The notes under the pieces were generated by a model. It searched no databases. It saw only the letters and a list, made by a program, of their open reading frames with translations, and was not told where the DNA came from. This document shows, one piece after another, positions 17,921 through 26,168 of a DNA stretch of 64,000 nucleotides. A program made the position numbers and the translations under genes. Origin of the DNA: Christiangramia aestuarii (GTDB taxonomy: Bacteria; Bacteroidota; Bacteroidia; Flavobacteriales; Flavobacteriaceae); NCBI RefSeq assembly GCF_009735585.1, contig NZ_VJVW01000005.1:58452-122451 (forward strand), given 5' to 3'. How positions within the stretch are numbered: position 1 is the first letter of the stretch; each line of letters begins with the position of its first letter.

Positions 17921-18334
17921 ATGAAAAACGCATTTGAAAAATATTTTCTTTCGTTAGTATTTATCCTGATAAGTGGATTTGCACTTCTTCACGCGAATTC
18001 CTTTTTCGATGCTAACTATAATTTCAATGAGGTAGAAGAGATTCACCTTAGCGAAAATTCAAATGCTGAATTCCAGGTACACCCTGCCCCTATTCAAAAT
18101 TCAGATTACGAAAAAGTTTTTATTGAGCTTACTGAAAGTGAGGAGCTGGAAATGCTTTCCAAAGCAGCCAAAAAGAATCTTTTATTATTCGCAGGCAATG
18201 TCTTCGCTGTCTTTTTCTATGTTTTCCTCTGGGAAACGAACCTTGGCAAATCTTTATTTTCCAGGTTTTCCACTGCACCTATTAGAACTGGCCTGAGCAA
18301 AAGGCATATACAGTTCGAGTTTTTTCGAATTTAG
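17921..18334 (+). CDS. Small two-helix membrane protein upstream of the RND pump
   Basis: The family is not recognised. I choose ATG 17921 (137 aa) over the TTG at 17897 because the TTG lies upstream of the promoter's -7 box. A hydrophobic segment at residues 9-25 is a signal peptide or first helix, and a second helix lies near 86-104. Between them is an acidic stretch (NEVEEIHLSENSNAEF, LTESEELEML), and the C-terminus is basic-aromatic (RHIQFEFFRI). The next gene, the RND adaptor, begins 134 bp on, past three inverted repeats. It may be an accessory or sensory membrane protein for the pump, but only the neighbourhood suggests so. Confidence 0.7.
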   Translation: MKNAFEKYFLSLVFILISGFALLHANSFFDANYNFNEVEEIHLSENSNAEFQVHPAPIQNSDYEKVFIELTESEELEMLSKAAKKNLLLFAGNVFAVFFYVFLWETNLGKSLFSRFSTAPIRTGLSKRHIQFEFFRI

Positions 18335-18349
18335 AATTTACGACTTCAG

Positions 18350-18412
18350 GCATACCCAGGGTATGCGATAACATTGTTCTCAAAGGCATTTGAGAACGAT
18401 ATGGCGCGTCAT
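18350..18412 (+). promoter_or_regulatory. Three tandem inverted repeats ahead of the RND adaptor gene
   Basis: Repeat 1, 18350-18366: GCATACCC-A-GGGTATGC (8-bp arms). Repeat 2, 18376-18397: GTTCTCAAA-GGCA-TTTGAGAAC (9-bp arms, 4-nt loop). Repeat 3, 18401-18412: ATGGCGCGTCAT, self-complementary as RNA with a G-U pair. None is followed by a T-run, so they are not simple terminators. They may be operator sites for a repressor of the pump or an RNA-level switch between the small membrane gene and the pump genes. Confidence 0.6.
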
Positions 18413-18468
18413 GTCTTCATTTGACCGCCCCAGCACTTTTCAATTTCAATTATAAAATTCATTTAATT

Positions 18469-19551
18469 ATGAAGAAAGTCCCAATTTTTATTGGTCTAAT
18501 TGCCGTATTGTTCAATATCGGCTGCAATTCTCACGCAGAAGAGAAACATGAAGAGAGAACCTACGAGGTTACCAATCCTGTTTACAAGGATACTTCGATC
18601 ACCAAAGAATACCTCGCCCAGATCCATTCCATCAGGCATATCGAACTAAGGGCCATGGAAAAAGGTTACCTGAAAAGCATCCTGGTAGATGAAGGTGATT
18701 TTGTTAAAAAAGGACAGTTGATGTTTCAGATCATGCCCAATATCTACCAGGCAGAACTTCAGAAATCTAAAGCTGAAGCAGAAGCCGCTTCCATAGAATA
18801 TGAAAACACCAAGCTGCTGGCAGATAGTGATGTGGTTTCACCTAACGAATTAGCCCTGGCCAAGGTTAACTACGACAAGGCAAAAGCCGAAGTTGCCCTG
18901 GCCGAAACCCACCTTGGTTTCACCAACATAAGGGCTCCCTTCGATGGTATCATGGACCACCTGCATGTTCGGGAAGGCAGTATGCTTGAGGAAGGTGAAT
19001 TACTTACTACGCTTTCAGACAACGAAAAGATGTGGGTATACTTCAACGTAAAAGAGGCTGAATACTTGGATTACATCATGAGTGCCGATCGCGATAAGAA
19101 AAAGGAAGTTGAACTTTTATTAGCTAACAACCGGAAGTTCAATCAGTCCGGGATCGTAGAAACCATAGAGGGTGAATTCGATAATGAGACCGGAAATATC
19201 GCCTTTCGTGCCACTTTCCCAAATCCCGATGGAATTCTAAGGAACGGTGAAACCGGGAATATCCTGATGAACATTCCCCTGCAACATGCCCTGCTAATCC
19301 CCCAGAAAGCAACTTTCGAGGTACTGGACAAAAAATATGTTTTCGTAGTTGGCGAGGATAATGTCGTAAGGCAAAAGGAGATCAAGATAGGATCTGAAAT
19401 CCAGCACCTGTTCGTAGTAGAAGATGGGCTTAAACCAGATGACAAGATCCTGTTGGAAGGAATCCGCCTGGTAAAGGATGGTGAGGAGATCAGTTACGAC
19501 CTTAAGGAGCCTGAAACGGTTCTGGCCCACCTGGATATTTACGCCGAGTAA
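18469..19551 (+). CDS. RND efflux periplasmic adaptor (lipoprotein)
   Basis: This is the membrane fusion protein of a tripartite RND pump. The start at ATG 18469 (360 aa) gives a lipoprotein signal peptide ending FNIGC (Cys19); the upstream TTG at 18421 would spoil it. Domains follow the AcrA order: lipoyl half (GYLKSILVDEGDFVKKGQLMF), an alpha-helical hairpin (AELQKSKAEAEAASIEYEN onward), second lipoyl half (IRAPFDGIMDHLHVREGSML), beta-barrel and membrane-proximal domain. The permease gene follows after 19 bp. Substrates cannot be assigned, though the HAE1-type permease suggests hydrophobic or amphiphilic compounds. Confidence 0.92.
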   Translation: MKKVPIFIGLIAVLFNIGCNSHAEEKHEERTYEVTNPVYKDTSITKEYLAQIHSIRHIELRAMEKGYLKSILVDEGDFVKKGQLMFQIMPNIYQAELQKSKAEAEAASIEYENTKLLADSDVVSPNELALAKVNYDKAKAEVALAETHLGFTNIRAPFDGIMDHLHVREGSMLEEGELLTTLSDNEKMWVYFNVKEAEYLDYIMSADRDKKKEVELLLANNRKFNQSGIVETIEGEFDNETGNIAFRATFPNPDGILRNGETGNILMNIPLQHALLIPQKATFEVLDKKYVFVVGEDNVVRQKEIKIGSEIQHLFVVEDGLKPDDKILLEGIRLVKDGEEISYDLKEPETVLAHLDIYAE

Positions 19552-19570
19552 AACCCTAAATCTTTAGAAA

Positions 19571-22500
19571 ATGTTTAAAAAGTTTATAAAAAGACCGGTA
19601 CTCGCCATCGTGATCTCGGTGATGATCGTATTTATTGGTACGCTGGCCATCAAGCAACTGCCTATTTCGCAGTTTCCGCAGATCGCCCCTACAACCGTAA
19701 ATATCTTTATCGCTTACCCGGGGTCAAGTGCAGATGTACTGGTAAAATCTACCCTCATTCCGCTGGAAACGGCGATAAACGGGGTACAGGATATGCGATA
19801 TATAGCTTCCGACGCCACCAGTGCTGGGGAAGGAACGCTAAGAGTGATCTTTGAACCGGGAGTAGATCCCAATGATGCGGTGGTCCGGGTCAAGACCCGG
19901 GTAGACCAGGTCATGCCTTTACTCCCCGAGCTGGTGCAGCGGGAAGGTGTGATCATCACCCCGGTACAGCCGAGTATGCTTATGTACGTGAACCTGTACA
20001 GTAAGAATAAGGATACCGATGAGAAGTTCCTCTATAATTATGCTTACACTCGAATTGTTCCTGAAATCCAGCGGATCAAAGGGATCGCCAATGCACAGAT
20101 CCTGGGAAGTAGAAAGTATGCCATGCGCGTCTGGCTGAAACCGGACAGAATGCGGGCTTACAATATTTCTGCGGAAGAGATCCTGGAAGCCATGGAAGAC
20201 CAGAGTATCCTGGCCCGGCCGGGTAGGATCGGGAGAAGTTCCGGGAAAAGCGCCCAGGCGCTGGAATATGTGCTCACCTATCGCGATCGCTACAGTGAAC
20301 CCGAAGAATACGAGGATATCATCATTACTTCTAATGAAGAAGGACAAACAGTAAGTCTCGGAGATGTGGCCAATGTGGAACTGGGAAGTGAGTTCTTTGA
20401 TATTTACTCCAACCTTGACGGGAAACCTTCGGCATCTATAGTTCTCAAGCAAACCTTTGGGAGTAATGGTAGCGATGTGATCAAAGACGTTAAGGAGAAA
20501 CTGAAAGAACTTAAACAGGACCTGCCTCCAGGCGTAGATTACGAGATAAGTTATGATGTTTCCAACTTCCTGGACGCTTCGATAGAACAGGTGCTGCACA
20601 CTCTTAGGGATGCATTTATCCTGGTTGCCATCGTGGTATTCTTATTCCTTGGTGACTGGAGATCAACTTTGATCCCTATTATCGCGGTGCCGGTATCGCT
20701 TATCGGGGCATTCTTCGTGATGCAGCTATTTGGCCTCTCCATCAACCTCATCACCCTGTTTGCGCTGGTTCTGGCCATCGGGATCGTGGTAGATGACGCT
20801 ATTGTGGTGGTAGAAGCCGTCCACCTCAAAATGGAAGAAAAGAACCTCACCCCTTACCAGGCAGCCGTTGAGGCGCTTGGAGAAATTGGAGGAGCTATCC
20901 TGGCGATCACTATGGTCATGGTATCGGTATTTATCCCCATCTCGTTCATGTCTGGACCGGTAGGAGTATTTTACCGACAGTTCTCTATCACCATGGCCGG
21001 AGCTATTGTTATTTCGGCAGTGGTGGCGCTAACCCTTACCCCTGTTCTTTGCGCCATGTTGCTGAAGAATAACCACGGAAAACCAAGAAAAAAATCGCCT
21101 ATAAACAGGTTCATAGACTGGTTTAACCGAGGATTTGAAAGATTGACCGGCAGATATGTAGGCTTCCTTAAGTATATCGTAAACCGAAGGGTACTTACTT
21201 TCGGAATTTTGCTGGCCTTTTGCGCCGGGATATTCGTAACCAATAAGGTATTGCCTTCAGGTTTTATTCCGAATGAAGACCAGGGAATGATCTACGCCAT
21301 CGTACAAACCCCTCCGGGGGCGACTTTGGAGCGTACGAATGAAGTAGCCCAGAAGCTGATGAAGATCAGTGAAGAGATCGAAGGCGTGGAATCTGTTTCA
21401 TCCCTTGCCGGGTACGAGATCATGACCGAAGGTCGTGGTTCCAACGCCGGTACCTGTTTGATCAACCTTAAACCCTGGAGCGAGAGACAGCATTCGGTTC
21501 ACGAGATCATGGAAGAACTCGAGGAAGAATCTAAAGACCTGGGTGCGGTGATCGAATTTTTTGAACCGCCGGCGGTACCAGGTTTTGGTTCTTCGGGAGG
21601 TTTCTCCCTGAGATTGCTCGACAAGACCAACTCCACCGATTACCAGGAATTCGAAAGGATCAATAACGACTTCCTCGAAGCGCTTGGCGAACGAAAAGAG
21701 CTAAGCGGATTGTTCACCTTTTTTGCGGCAAATTATCCGCAGTATGAACTCCAGATCAATAATAAGGCAGCCATGCAAAAAGGTGTTTCCATTGGTAAGG
21801 CCATGGAAAACCTGAACATTCTTATTGGTAGTACTTATGAACAGGGCTTCATTAAATATGGTAGGTTCTTCAAGGTCTATACCCAAGCCGCTCCGGAATA
21901 CCGAGCCATGCCGAAAGACCTGGAGCAACTTTATGTGAAGAATGAAGAAGGAGAAATGGTGCCCTACTCTGCTTTTATGAAACTGGAGAAAAAACTCGGG
22001 CCTAACGAGATCACCAGGTATAACCTTTATAATTCCGCGGCTATACGTGGTTTACCGGCTAAAGGTTACACCAGTGCAGATGCCATCCAGGCTATTCGTG
22101 AAGTGGCTAAGGAAAAACTTCCGCGTGGTTATGATATCGCCTGGGAAGGACTTTCTTATGATGAAGCCAATCGTGGAAATGACGCGCTGTATATTTTCAT
22201 CATCGTGCTCATTTTCGTGTACTTCGTGCTGGCTGCGCAATACGAAAGTTTCCTGTTGCCGCTGGCCGTATTACTTTCTCTGCCCATAGGGATCTTCGGT
22301 TCCTTCTTATTGCTGAAGTTAATGGGACTTTCTAATGACGTATATGCCCAGATCGGGATGATCATGCTTATTGGTCTCCTTGGTAAGAACGCCGTGTTGA
22401 TCGTGGAATTCGCAGTGTTGAAGCGTCGTGAAGGAGCCACGGTTCTCGAGGCAGCTATCGAAGGTGCGCGGATGCGTTTCCGTCCTATCCTCATGACTTC

Positions 22501-22816
22501 GTTCGCCTTTATCGCGGGACTTATTCCATTGGTGATCGCTACCGGTGCCGGCGCCATAGGGAACCGAACCATTGGAGGTTCGGCCATGGGTGGAATGTTG
22601 CTGGGTACCCTGTTCGGGGTGCTGATTATCCCCGGCCTTTATTACATCTTCGGAAAAATGGCCGATGGCAAGAGCCTTATCAGGGATGAACATGATGAGC
22701 CGATGAGCGAGGAATTCTTCAGAAATAAAGATGGAGAAGGCCAGATTAGAAGCCGATTAAGGAAGATGAACAAGAAACTGAAAAAACTAATGAAAAAAGA
22801 GGAAGAACATGTTTAG
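19571..22816 (+). CDS. RND efflux permease, HAE1 (AcrB-like) family
   Basis: This 1081-aa inner-membrane transporter uses the proton gradient to drive efflux. The N-terminus (FKKFIKRPVLAIVISVMIVFIGTLAI) matches AcrB-type permeases. The proton-relay pair in helix 4 is present as D408-D409 (GIVVDDAIVVVEAV) and the helix-10 lysine is K939 (LLGKNAVLIVEF), so it should be active. Two large periplasmic loops include the GFxSSGGF-like segment GFGSSGGFSLRL. The C-terminus is a Lys/Glu-rich tail of about 40 residues that is longer than in AcrB. It overlaps the channel gene by 8 nt. Copper/silver pumps of the CusA clade are less likely, because the methionine pairs are not evident. Confidence 0.95.
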   Translation: MFKKFIKRPVLAIVISVMIVFIGTLAIKQLPISQFPQIAPTTVNIFIAYPGSSADVLVKSTLIPLETAINGVQDMRYIASDATSAGEGTLRVIFEPGVDPNDAVVRVKTRVDQVMPLLPELVQREGVIITPVQPSMLMYVNLYSKNKDTDEKFLYNYAYTRIVPEIQRIKGIANAQILGSRKYAMRVWLKPDRMRAYNISAEEILEAMEDQSILARPGRIGRSSGKSAQALEYVLTYRDRYSEPEEYEDIIITSNEEGQTVSLGDVANVELGSEFFDIYSNLDGKPSASIVLKQTFGSNGSDVIKDVKEKLKELKQDLPPGVDYEISYDVSNFLDASIEQVLHTLRDAFILVAIVVFLFLGDWRSTLIPIIAVPVSLIGAFFVMQLFGLSINLITLFALVLAIGIVVDDAIVVVEAVHLKMEEKNLTPYQAAVEALGEIGGAILAITMVMVSVFIPISFMSGPVGVFYRQFSITMAGAIVISAVVALTLTPVLCAMLLKNNHGKPRKKSPINRFIDWFNRGFERLTGRYVGFLKYIVNRRVLTFGILLAFCAGIFVTNKVLPSGFIPNEDQGMIYAIVQTPPGATLERTNEVAQKLMKISEEIEGVESVSSLAGYEIMTEGRGSNAGTCLINLKPWSERQHSVHEIMEELEEESKDLGAVIEFFEPPAVPGFGSSGGFSLRLLDKTNSTDYQEFERINNDFLEALGERKELSGLFTFFAANYPQYELQINNKAAMQKGVSIGKAMENLNILIGSTYEQGFIKYGRFFKVYTQAAPEYRAMPKDLEQLYVKNEEGEMVPYSAFMKLEKKLGPNEITRYNLYNSAAIRGLPAKGYTSADAIQAIREVAKEKLPRGYDIAWEGLSYDEANRGNDALYIFIIVLIFVYFVLAAQYESFLLPLAVLLSLPIGIFGSFLLLKLMGLSNDVYAQIGMIMLIGLLGKNAVLIVEFAVLKRREGATVLEAAIEGARMRFRPILMTSFAFIAGLIPLVIATGAGAIGNRTIGGSAMGGMLLGTLFGVLIIPGLYYIFGKMADGKSLIRDEHDEPMSEEFFRNKDGEGQIRSRLRKMNKKLKKLMKKEEEHV

Positions 22817-24257
22817 GCTTTATAAACTCAGATACACCAAAGTATTCCTTCTTGGAGCACTGGCCGTAATTTCAATTTACGGCTGTGTGCCCACCAGGGA
22901 TGTTAGGGAAGAAAAGACCGCTCTACCCGATAAGTTTGGGGAAATTCAGAGCAAGGATACTTTGAACACTGCGAACCTCAACTGGAGAGAATTCTTTCAG
23001 GACCCTCAATTGATAGCTTTGATAGATACTGCGCTGGTGAACAACCAGGAACTGAATATCATGCTGCAGCAGGTATCCATGGCCAAAAACGAGATCAGGG
23101 CCAGGAAAGGAGAATATCTGCCTTCTGTAAACATTGGCGCAGCTGCCGAAGTTGAGAAAGTGGGTCGTTATACCAGCCAGGGTGCCAGCGATGCCAATAC
23201 AGACATTAGACCCGGAGAGGAATTTCCGGAGCCTCTGCCGGGATATTCGGTGGGAGCTTTTGCCTCCTGGGAGATCGATGTATGGAAGAAACTTCGTAAT
23301 TCGAAAAAGGCAGCGGTGATGGAATACCTGTCTACGGTAGAAGGAAAGAACTTTATGATCACCAATCTCATTTCTGAGATCGCGGAATCTTACTACGAGC
23401 TTCAGGCCCTGGATAATGAACTGGCGATCATAGAGCAGAACCTGGAGATTCAGGCTAACGCCCTTAAAACATTGAAACTTCAGAAGCAGGCGGCAAAAGC
23501 TACCGAACTTGGAGTAAGAAGATTCCAGGCTGAAGTTTTGAAAAATCAGAGTGAATTGTACGAGGTGAAACAGGAGATCACCGAAACCGAGAATAAACTG
23601 AATTTCCTGATAGGAAGAACTCCTAAGCCTATACAAAGGAGTTCGAATGATTTCCTCGAAAAGAAAATGGATAGCATTTCCACGGGGATTCCCTCTCAGC
23701 TGTTACAGAATCGTCCGGATATACGGCAGGCAGAATTTGAGCTGGCCGCAGCCAAACTGGACACCAGGGTAGCGCGGGCCAATTTCTATCCTTCTTTCGC
23801 CATCAACGCGGGAGTAGGACTGGAAGCTTTCAGCACAAAATTCCTGACCTCTACCCCCGAATCTCTGCTATACTATCTTGCCGGAGACATGGTCGCCCCA
23901 CTTATTAACCGGAATGCGATCAAGGCTGAATACGCCACGGCAAACGACCGGCAGCTACAGGCAATTTTCGAATATGAAAAGACCATTCTGAATGCTTTTA
24001 TCGAGGTTAAGAATGGAGTTTCCAGGATAGAAAACCTGAGGAAAAGCTATGAATTGAAAGAGCAGCAGGTTGAAGCACTCACCGAATCTATTGAACTGAC
24101 CAATAAATTATTCAGGTCGGCAAGGGCAGATTATCTAGAGGTGCTGCTTACCCAAAGAGAATCTCTGGAATCCAGAATGGAACTGGTGGAAACCAGAAAG
24201 GACCAACTTTTAGCCCGGGTAACTTTATACAAGAACCTAGGAGGGGGTTGGAAGTAG
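22809..24257 (+). CDS. NodT-type outer-membrane efflux channel (TolC-like lipoprotein)
   Basis: This 482-aa outer-membrane factor completes the RND pump. It has a lipoprotein signal peptide (ISIYGC, Cys26), as in the NodT/OprM group, and two homologous OEP halves: long helices with coiled-coil character (EIAESYYELQALDNELAIIEQNL and the later NAFIEVKNGVSRIENLRKSYELKEQQ) and a conserved LLQNRPDIRQAEFELAAA segment typical of OprM/CusC proteins. It overlaps the permease gene by 8 nt and is followed by a strong terminator, so it is the last gene of the operon. Confidence 0.94.
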   Translation: MFRLYKLRYTKVFLLGALAVISIYGCVPTRDVREEKTALPDKFGEIQSKDTLNTANLNWREFFQDPQLIALIDTALVNNQELNIMLQQVSMAKNEIRARKGEYLPSVNIGAAAEVEKVGRYTSQGASDANTDIRPGEEFPEPLPGYSVGAFASWEIDVWKKLRNSKKAAVMEYLSTVEGKNFMITNLISEIAESYYELQALDNELAIIEQNLEIQANALKTLKLQKQAAKATELGVRRFQAEVLKNQSELYEVKQEITETENKLNFLIGRTPKPIQRSSNDFLEKKMDSISTGIPSQLLQNRPDIRQAEFELAAAKLDTRVARANFYPSFAINAGVGLEAFSTKFLTSTPESLLYYLAGDMVAPLINRNAIKAEYATANDRQLQAIFEYEKTILNAFIEVKNGVSRIENLRKSYELKEQQVEALTESIELTNKLFRSARADYLEVLLTQRESLESRMELVETRKDQLLARVTLYKNLGGGWK

Positions 24258-24280
24258 TTAAATTCGATTAGCTGAATTTG

Positions 24281-24312
24281 AAAGGCCATTTTTAATTAAA
24301 TGGCCTTTTTTT
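24281..24312 (+). terminator. Terminator of the RND operon
   Basis: Stem AAGGCCATTT/AAATGGCCTT (24282-24291 with 24298-24307), 6-nt loop, then a T-run to 24312. It lies 24 nt after the channel gene's stop and is a classic rho-independent terminator. Confidence 0.85.
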
Positions 24313-24326
24313 ATCATCAACTTTTA

Positions 24327-24340
24327 GTAACCTAGGTTAC
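24327..24340. promoter_or_regulatory. Perfect 14-bp palindrome, candidate operator
   Basis: GTAACCTAGGTTAC is a perfect palindrome. It lies where the -33 element would be for the -7-like TATATTCG at 24363-24370, which is 5 nt before the ATG at 24376. That placement is typical of a repressor site (TetR, MarR or MerR class). No regulator gene is next to it. Confidence 0.5.
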
Positions 24341-24375
24341 ATTCAACCCGCTGTGGAAAATTTATATTCGCTTCC

Positions 24376-24732
24376 ATGCTAGCCAGGATCATTATATCAA
24401 CTTCACTAATCTTTCTCTTCCTGGGAAAACTTATTATCGTAGAGGCTCATTTACTGAATGTGATCTCTGAAGGAAGCATAACGATCGTGAACCCGAATTG
24501 TAAGAAAAAGAGAGCCACAGAGAGCAAAAAACCTTCATTTTCTGGTAAGGATACAACAGCTCACCACCAGATATTTCAAATAGCTCATTTATGCAATTCT
24601 TATTATAATAAAGTTTCTTTTGAATGGTCCATAGCTTTTCCTAAACAAATTTCTTTGAAAAAGCTGGGTATTATTTCAAATGACTACCTGTTCTATCCTG
24701 AGCAACATTCCCCTCCCCCAAAAATTGCGTGA
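24376..24732 (+). CDS. Small secreted protein of unknown function
   Basis: This 118-aa protein has a hydrophobic N-terminus (residues 3-24, cleavage near VEAH) and a short basic, hydrophilic body with two lone cysteines (NPNCKKK, AHLCNSYY), several His residues (AHHQIFQIAHLC) and a proline tail HSPPPKIA. Small exported proteins with His/Cys and a proline-rich C-terminus occur beside metal and stress genes in Bacteroidota, but I cannot name the family. A perfect palindrome overlies its presumed promoter. The gene for a DoxX-like protein follows after 69 bp. Confidence 0.6.
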   Translation: MLARIIISTSLIFLFLGKLIIVEAHLLNVISEGSITIVNPNCKKKRATESKKPSFSGKDTTAHHQIFQIAHLCNSYYNKVSFEWSIAFPKQISLKKLGIISNDYLFYPEQHSPPPKIA

Positions 24733-24801
24733 ACTACCCTCAATTTATTGAAGCTATCCTGAAAGTTGCTTCATCACTTTTATTAATTTAAATCACGCAT
24801 A

Positions 24802-25206
24802 ATGACGAATAAGATCCAAATTAATCGTCGTTCCATACAGTTATTGCGAATTCTGGTTAGCGGTATTTTCTTGGTCGCAGGTGGAAATCATTTGCTGAAT
24901 ACCGGGAAAACAGTCCGCCGGCTTGAACAGGCCAGTTTCAAGGGAATCGCCTATTTCTTTGGTGACCCCGAATGGCTGGTCATCCTCTCCGGAATCGTAA
25001 TGCTGGCAGCAGGTTTCCTATTTCTTATAGGATATAAAACCCGGTGGGCGGCAATCATATTACTACTAGTATTAATCCCCATAACGCTGTCTGTTCAGGT
25101 GGGTCAGATAAACACGCTTGGACCACTTTTCAAAAACATAGCAATTCTTGGTGGTCTTTTATTTTTTGTAATGAACGACACCGATCAACTTTTTAAAATC
25201 AAATAG
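24802..25206 (+). CDS. DoxX-family membrane protein
   Basis: This 134-aa protein has four predicted helices (about 13-30, 50-75, 79-99, 108-125), with the family-like stretches RILVSGIFLVAGGNHL and FLFLIGYKTRWAAIILLLVLIP. DoxX-like proteins are integral membrane proteins linked variously to thiosulfate:quinone oxidoreduction and redox stress, and most bacterial members are unassigned. The DsrE-like gene begins 1 nt after its stop, so they form a two-gene unit, which fits a sulfur- or thiol-related role. Confidence 0.78.
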   Translation: MTNKIQINRRSIQLLRILVSGIFLVAGGNHLLNTGKTVRRLEQASFKGIAYFFGDPEWLVILSGIVMLAAGFLFLIGYKTRWAAIILLLVLIPITLSVQVGQINTLGPLFKNIAILGGLLFFVMNDTDQLFKIK

Positions 25207-25207
25207 A

Positions 25208-25624
25208 ATGAAAACGATTATTTATAGCAGTATTATAATTTTACTAAGTGTCTTTGCAGGAAATGAAGCAAAGGCCCAACATGACAGTTCATATAACTAT
25301 GTTGTACTAACAAAAAAGCTTACCCAATTGAAACCGATCTTACTAACGGCTGAAAATCTGAAAGAGAAAGACGGGGACAGATTCGGAGAATTCCAGGTAA
25401 TCATTTGTGGAAAAACTATTGAAGATATTACCAAGCCAGAAAAGATCGATAAATTCAGAACCATGGTAGATAAGATCGGAGTTCAACTGGTAGCCTGTGG
25501 CTTTTCCCTGAATAAATTTGAAGTGGATATTGAAAAAGTTCCTTCAGACATAAAAATCGTCGAAAACGGGATTCTCTATAACTTCGAACTTCAGAAAAAA
25601 GGATATTTAAGTTTAGGCCTATAG
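25208..25624 (+). CDS. Exported DsrE-like protein
   Basis: This 138-aa protein has a signal peptide cleaved near AKAQ24, so it is periplasmic. The body resembles the DsrE/YchN fold: strand FQVIICGKTIEDI, then an acidic helix (DKFRTMVDKIGVQLVACGFSLNKF) and a C-terminal strand (SDIKIVENGILYNFELQKKGY). Two Cys residues, one in IICGK and one in VACGF, sit where sulfur-relay cysteines occur in DsrE relatives. It is cotranscribed with the DoxX gene and followed by a terminator. Sulfur handling is an inference from fold and neighbour. Confidence 0.75.
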   Translation: MKTIIYSSIIILLSVFAGNEAKAQHDSSYNYVVLTKKLTQLKPILLTAENLKEKDGDRFGEFQVIICGKTIEDITKPEKIDKFRTMVDKIGVQLVACGFSLNKFEVDIEKVPSDIKIVENGILYNFELQKKGYLSLGL

Positions 25625-25648
25625 CGATAAGATCAAATATCAGAAAGA

Positions 25649-25686
25649 AGAAAGCCTGTCACAAATCGATAGGCTTTCTCGTTTTA
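25649..25686 (+). terminator. Terminator of the DoxX-DsrE unit
   Basis: Stem AGAAAGCCT/AGGCTTTCT (25649-25657 with 25671-25679) with a 13-nt loop, followed by CGTTTTAT. Confidence 0.7.
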
Positions 25687-25807
25687 TCAATTCTAGTACC
25701 TGCATGATCCTGAGTTTGGTATTTGTGCTCACCAAAATCCAATCAGGCTTCGCCCTTTGTCTTTTTGTTTGTTTTCAATCTGAAGTAAACTTCGATTTTC
25801 TCCAAAC

Positions 25808-25841
25808 AAAAAATCCAACCACGGTGTGTGATTGGATTTTT
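25808..25841 (-). terminator. Terminator of tRNA-Pro(TGG)
   Basis: Read on the minus strand: stem AAAAATCCAA/TTGGATTTTT (25832-25841 with 25809-25818), ending in a T-run and beginning directly after the encoded CCA of the tRNA. Confidence 0.75.
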
Positions 25842-25842
25842 A

Positions 25843-25920
25843 TGGTCGGGGTGGCAGGATTCGAACCTGCGGCCTCCTGCTCCCAAAGCAGGCGCGATAA
25901 CCGGGCTACGCTACACCCCG
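25843..25920 (-). tRNA. tRNA-Pro (anticodon TGG)
   Basis: On the minus strand a full cloverleaf: acceptor CGGGGTG/CACCCCG with discriminator A, D arm, anticodon arm CCTGC-TTTGGGA-GCAGG giving anticodon TGG, and T arm GCAGG-TTCGAAT-CCTGC. CCA is encoded at 25843-25845, so the tRNA body is 25846-25920 (75 nt). Its first 15 nt also encode the end of the GIY-YIG reading frame. A partial copy of its 5' half lies exactly 300 bp upstream, next to a consensus promoter. Confidence 0.96.
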
Positions 25921-26148
25921 ATGGTCATCAATATACCGTTTTGCTCCTCGTTTTTTAATCTTTTTCTCCAAATTCATAGCTTCAGAGCGATTATCAACTT
26001 CTATTTGCAAAACAATTTTCCAGGGATATCCACTTTTAGTAGAATTCACTCTCCCTGAATTGTGTCTTTTTAATCTTTCATCGATATCTGCAGTCTGACC
26101 TACATAATATCTAGAACTTTTTTCACTATAAAGAATGTAAACAAACAT
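25906..26148 (-). CDS. Single-domain GIY-YIG nuclease inserted at tRNA-Pro
   Basis: This 80-aa protein is a minimal GIY-YIG endonuclease domain: VYIL (3-6) and YVG (15-17) match the GIY and YIG strands, R25 is the catalytic arginine in ERLKRHN, and E61 (LEKKIKKR) is the metal-binding glutamate. The family cuts DNA; small free-standing members (UPF0213-like) are common in Flavobacteriia and poorly understood. The frame runs into the tRNA-Pro gene: residues HRGVA and the stop TAG are read from the tRNA acceptor and D-stem sequence. The gene lies on the tRNA's strand, between a tRNA half-copy and the intact tRNA, which suggests a mobile or homing cassette. Confidence 0.82.
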   Translation of the reverse strand: MFVYILYSEKSSRYYVGQTADIDERLKRHNSGRVNSTKSGYPWKIVLQIEVDNRSEAMNLEKKIKKRGAKRYIDDHRGVA

Positions 26149-26168
26149 CTTTTAAGTCTTACGTTTCG

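Noticed and set aside
18376..18397. Inverted repeat as a simple terminator
   Set aside because: There is no T-run after it; an operator or RNA structure fits better.
25704..26058. Plus-strand frames of 84 and 76 aa containing GVAGFEPAAS and GWQDSNLRPPAP
   Set aside because: These are antisense reads through tRNA-Pro(TGG), not genes.
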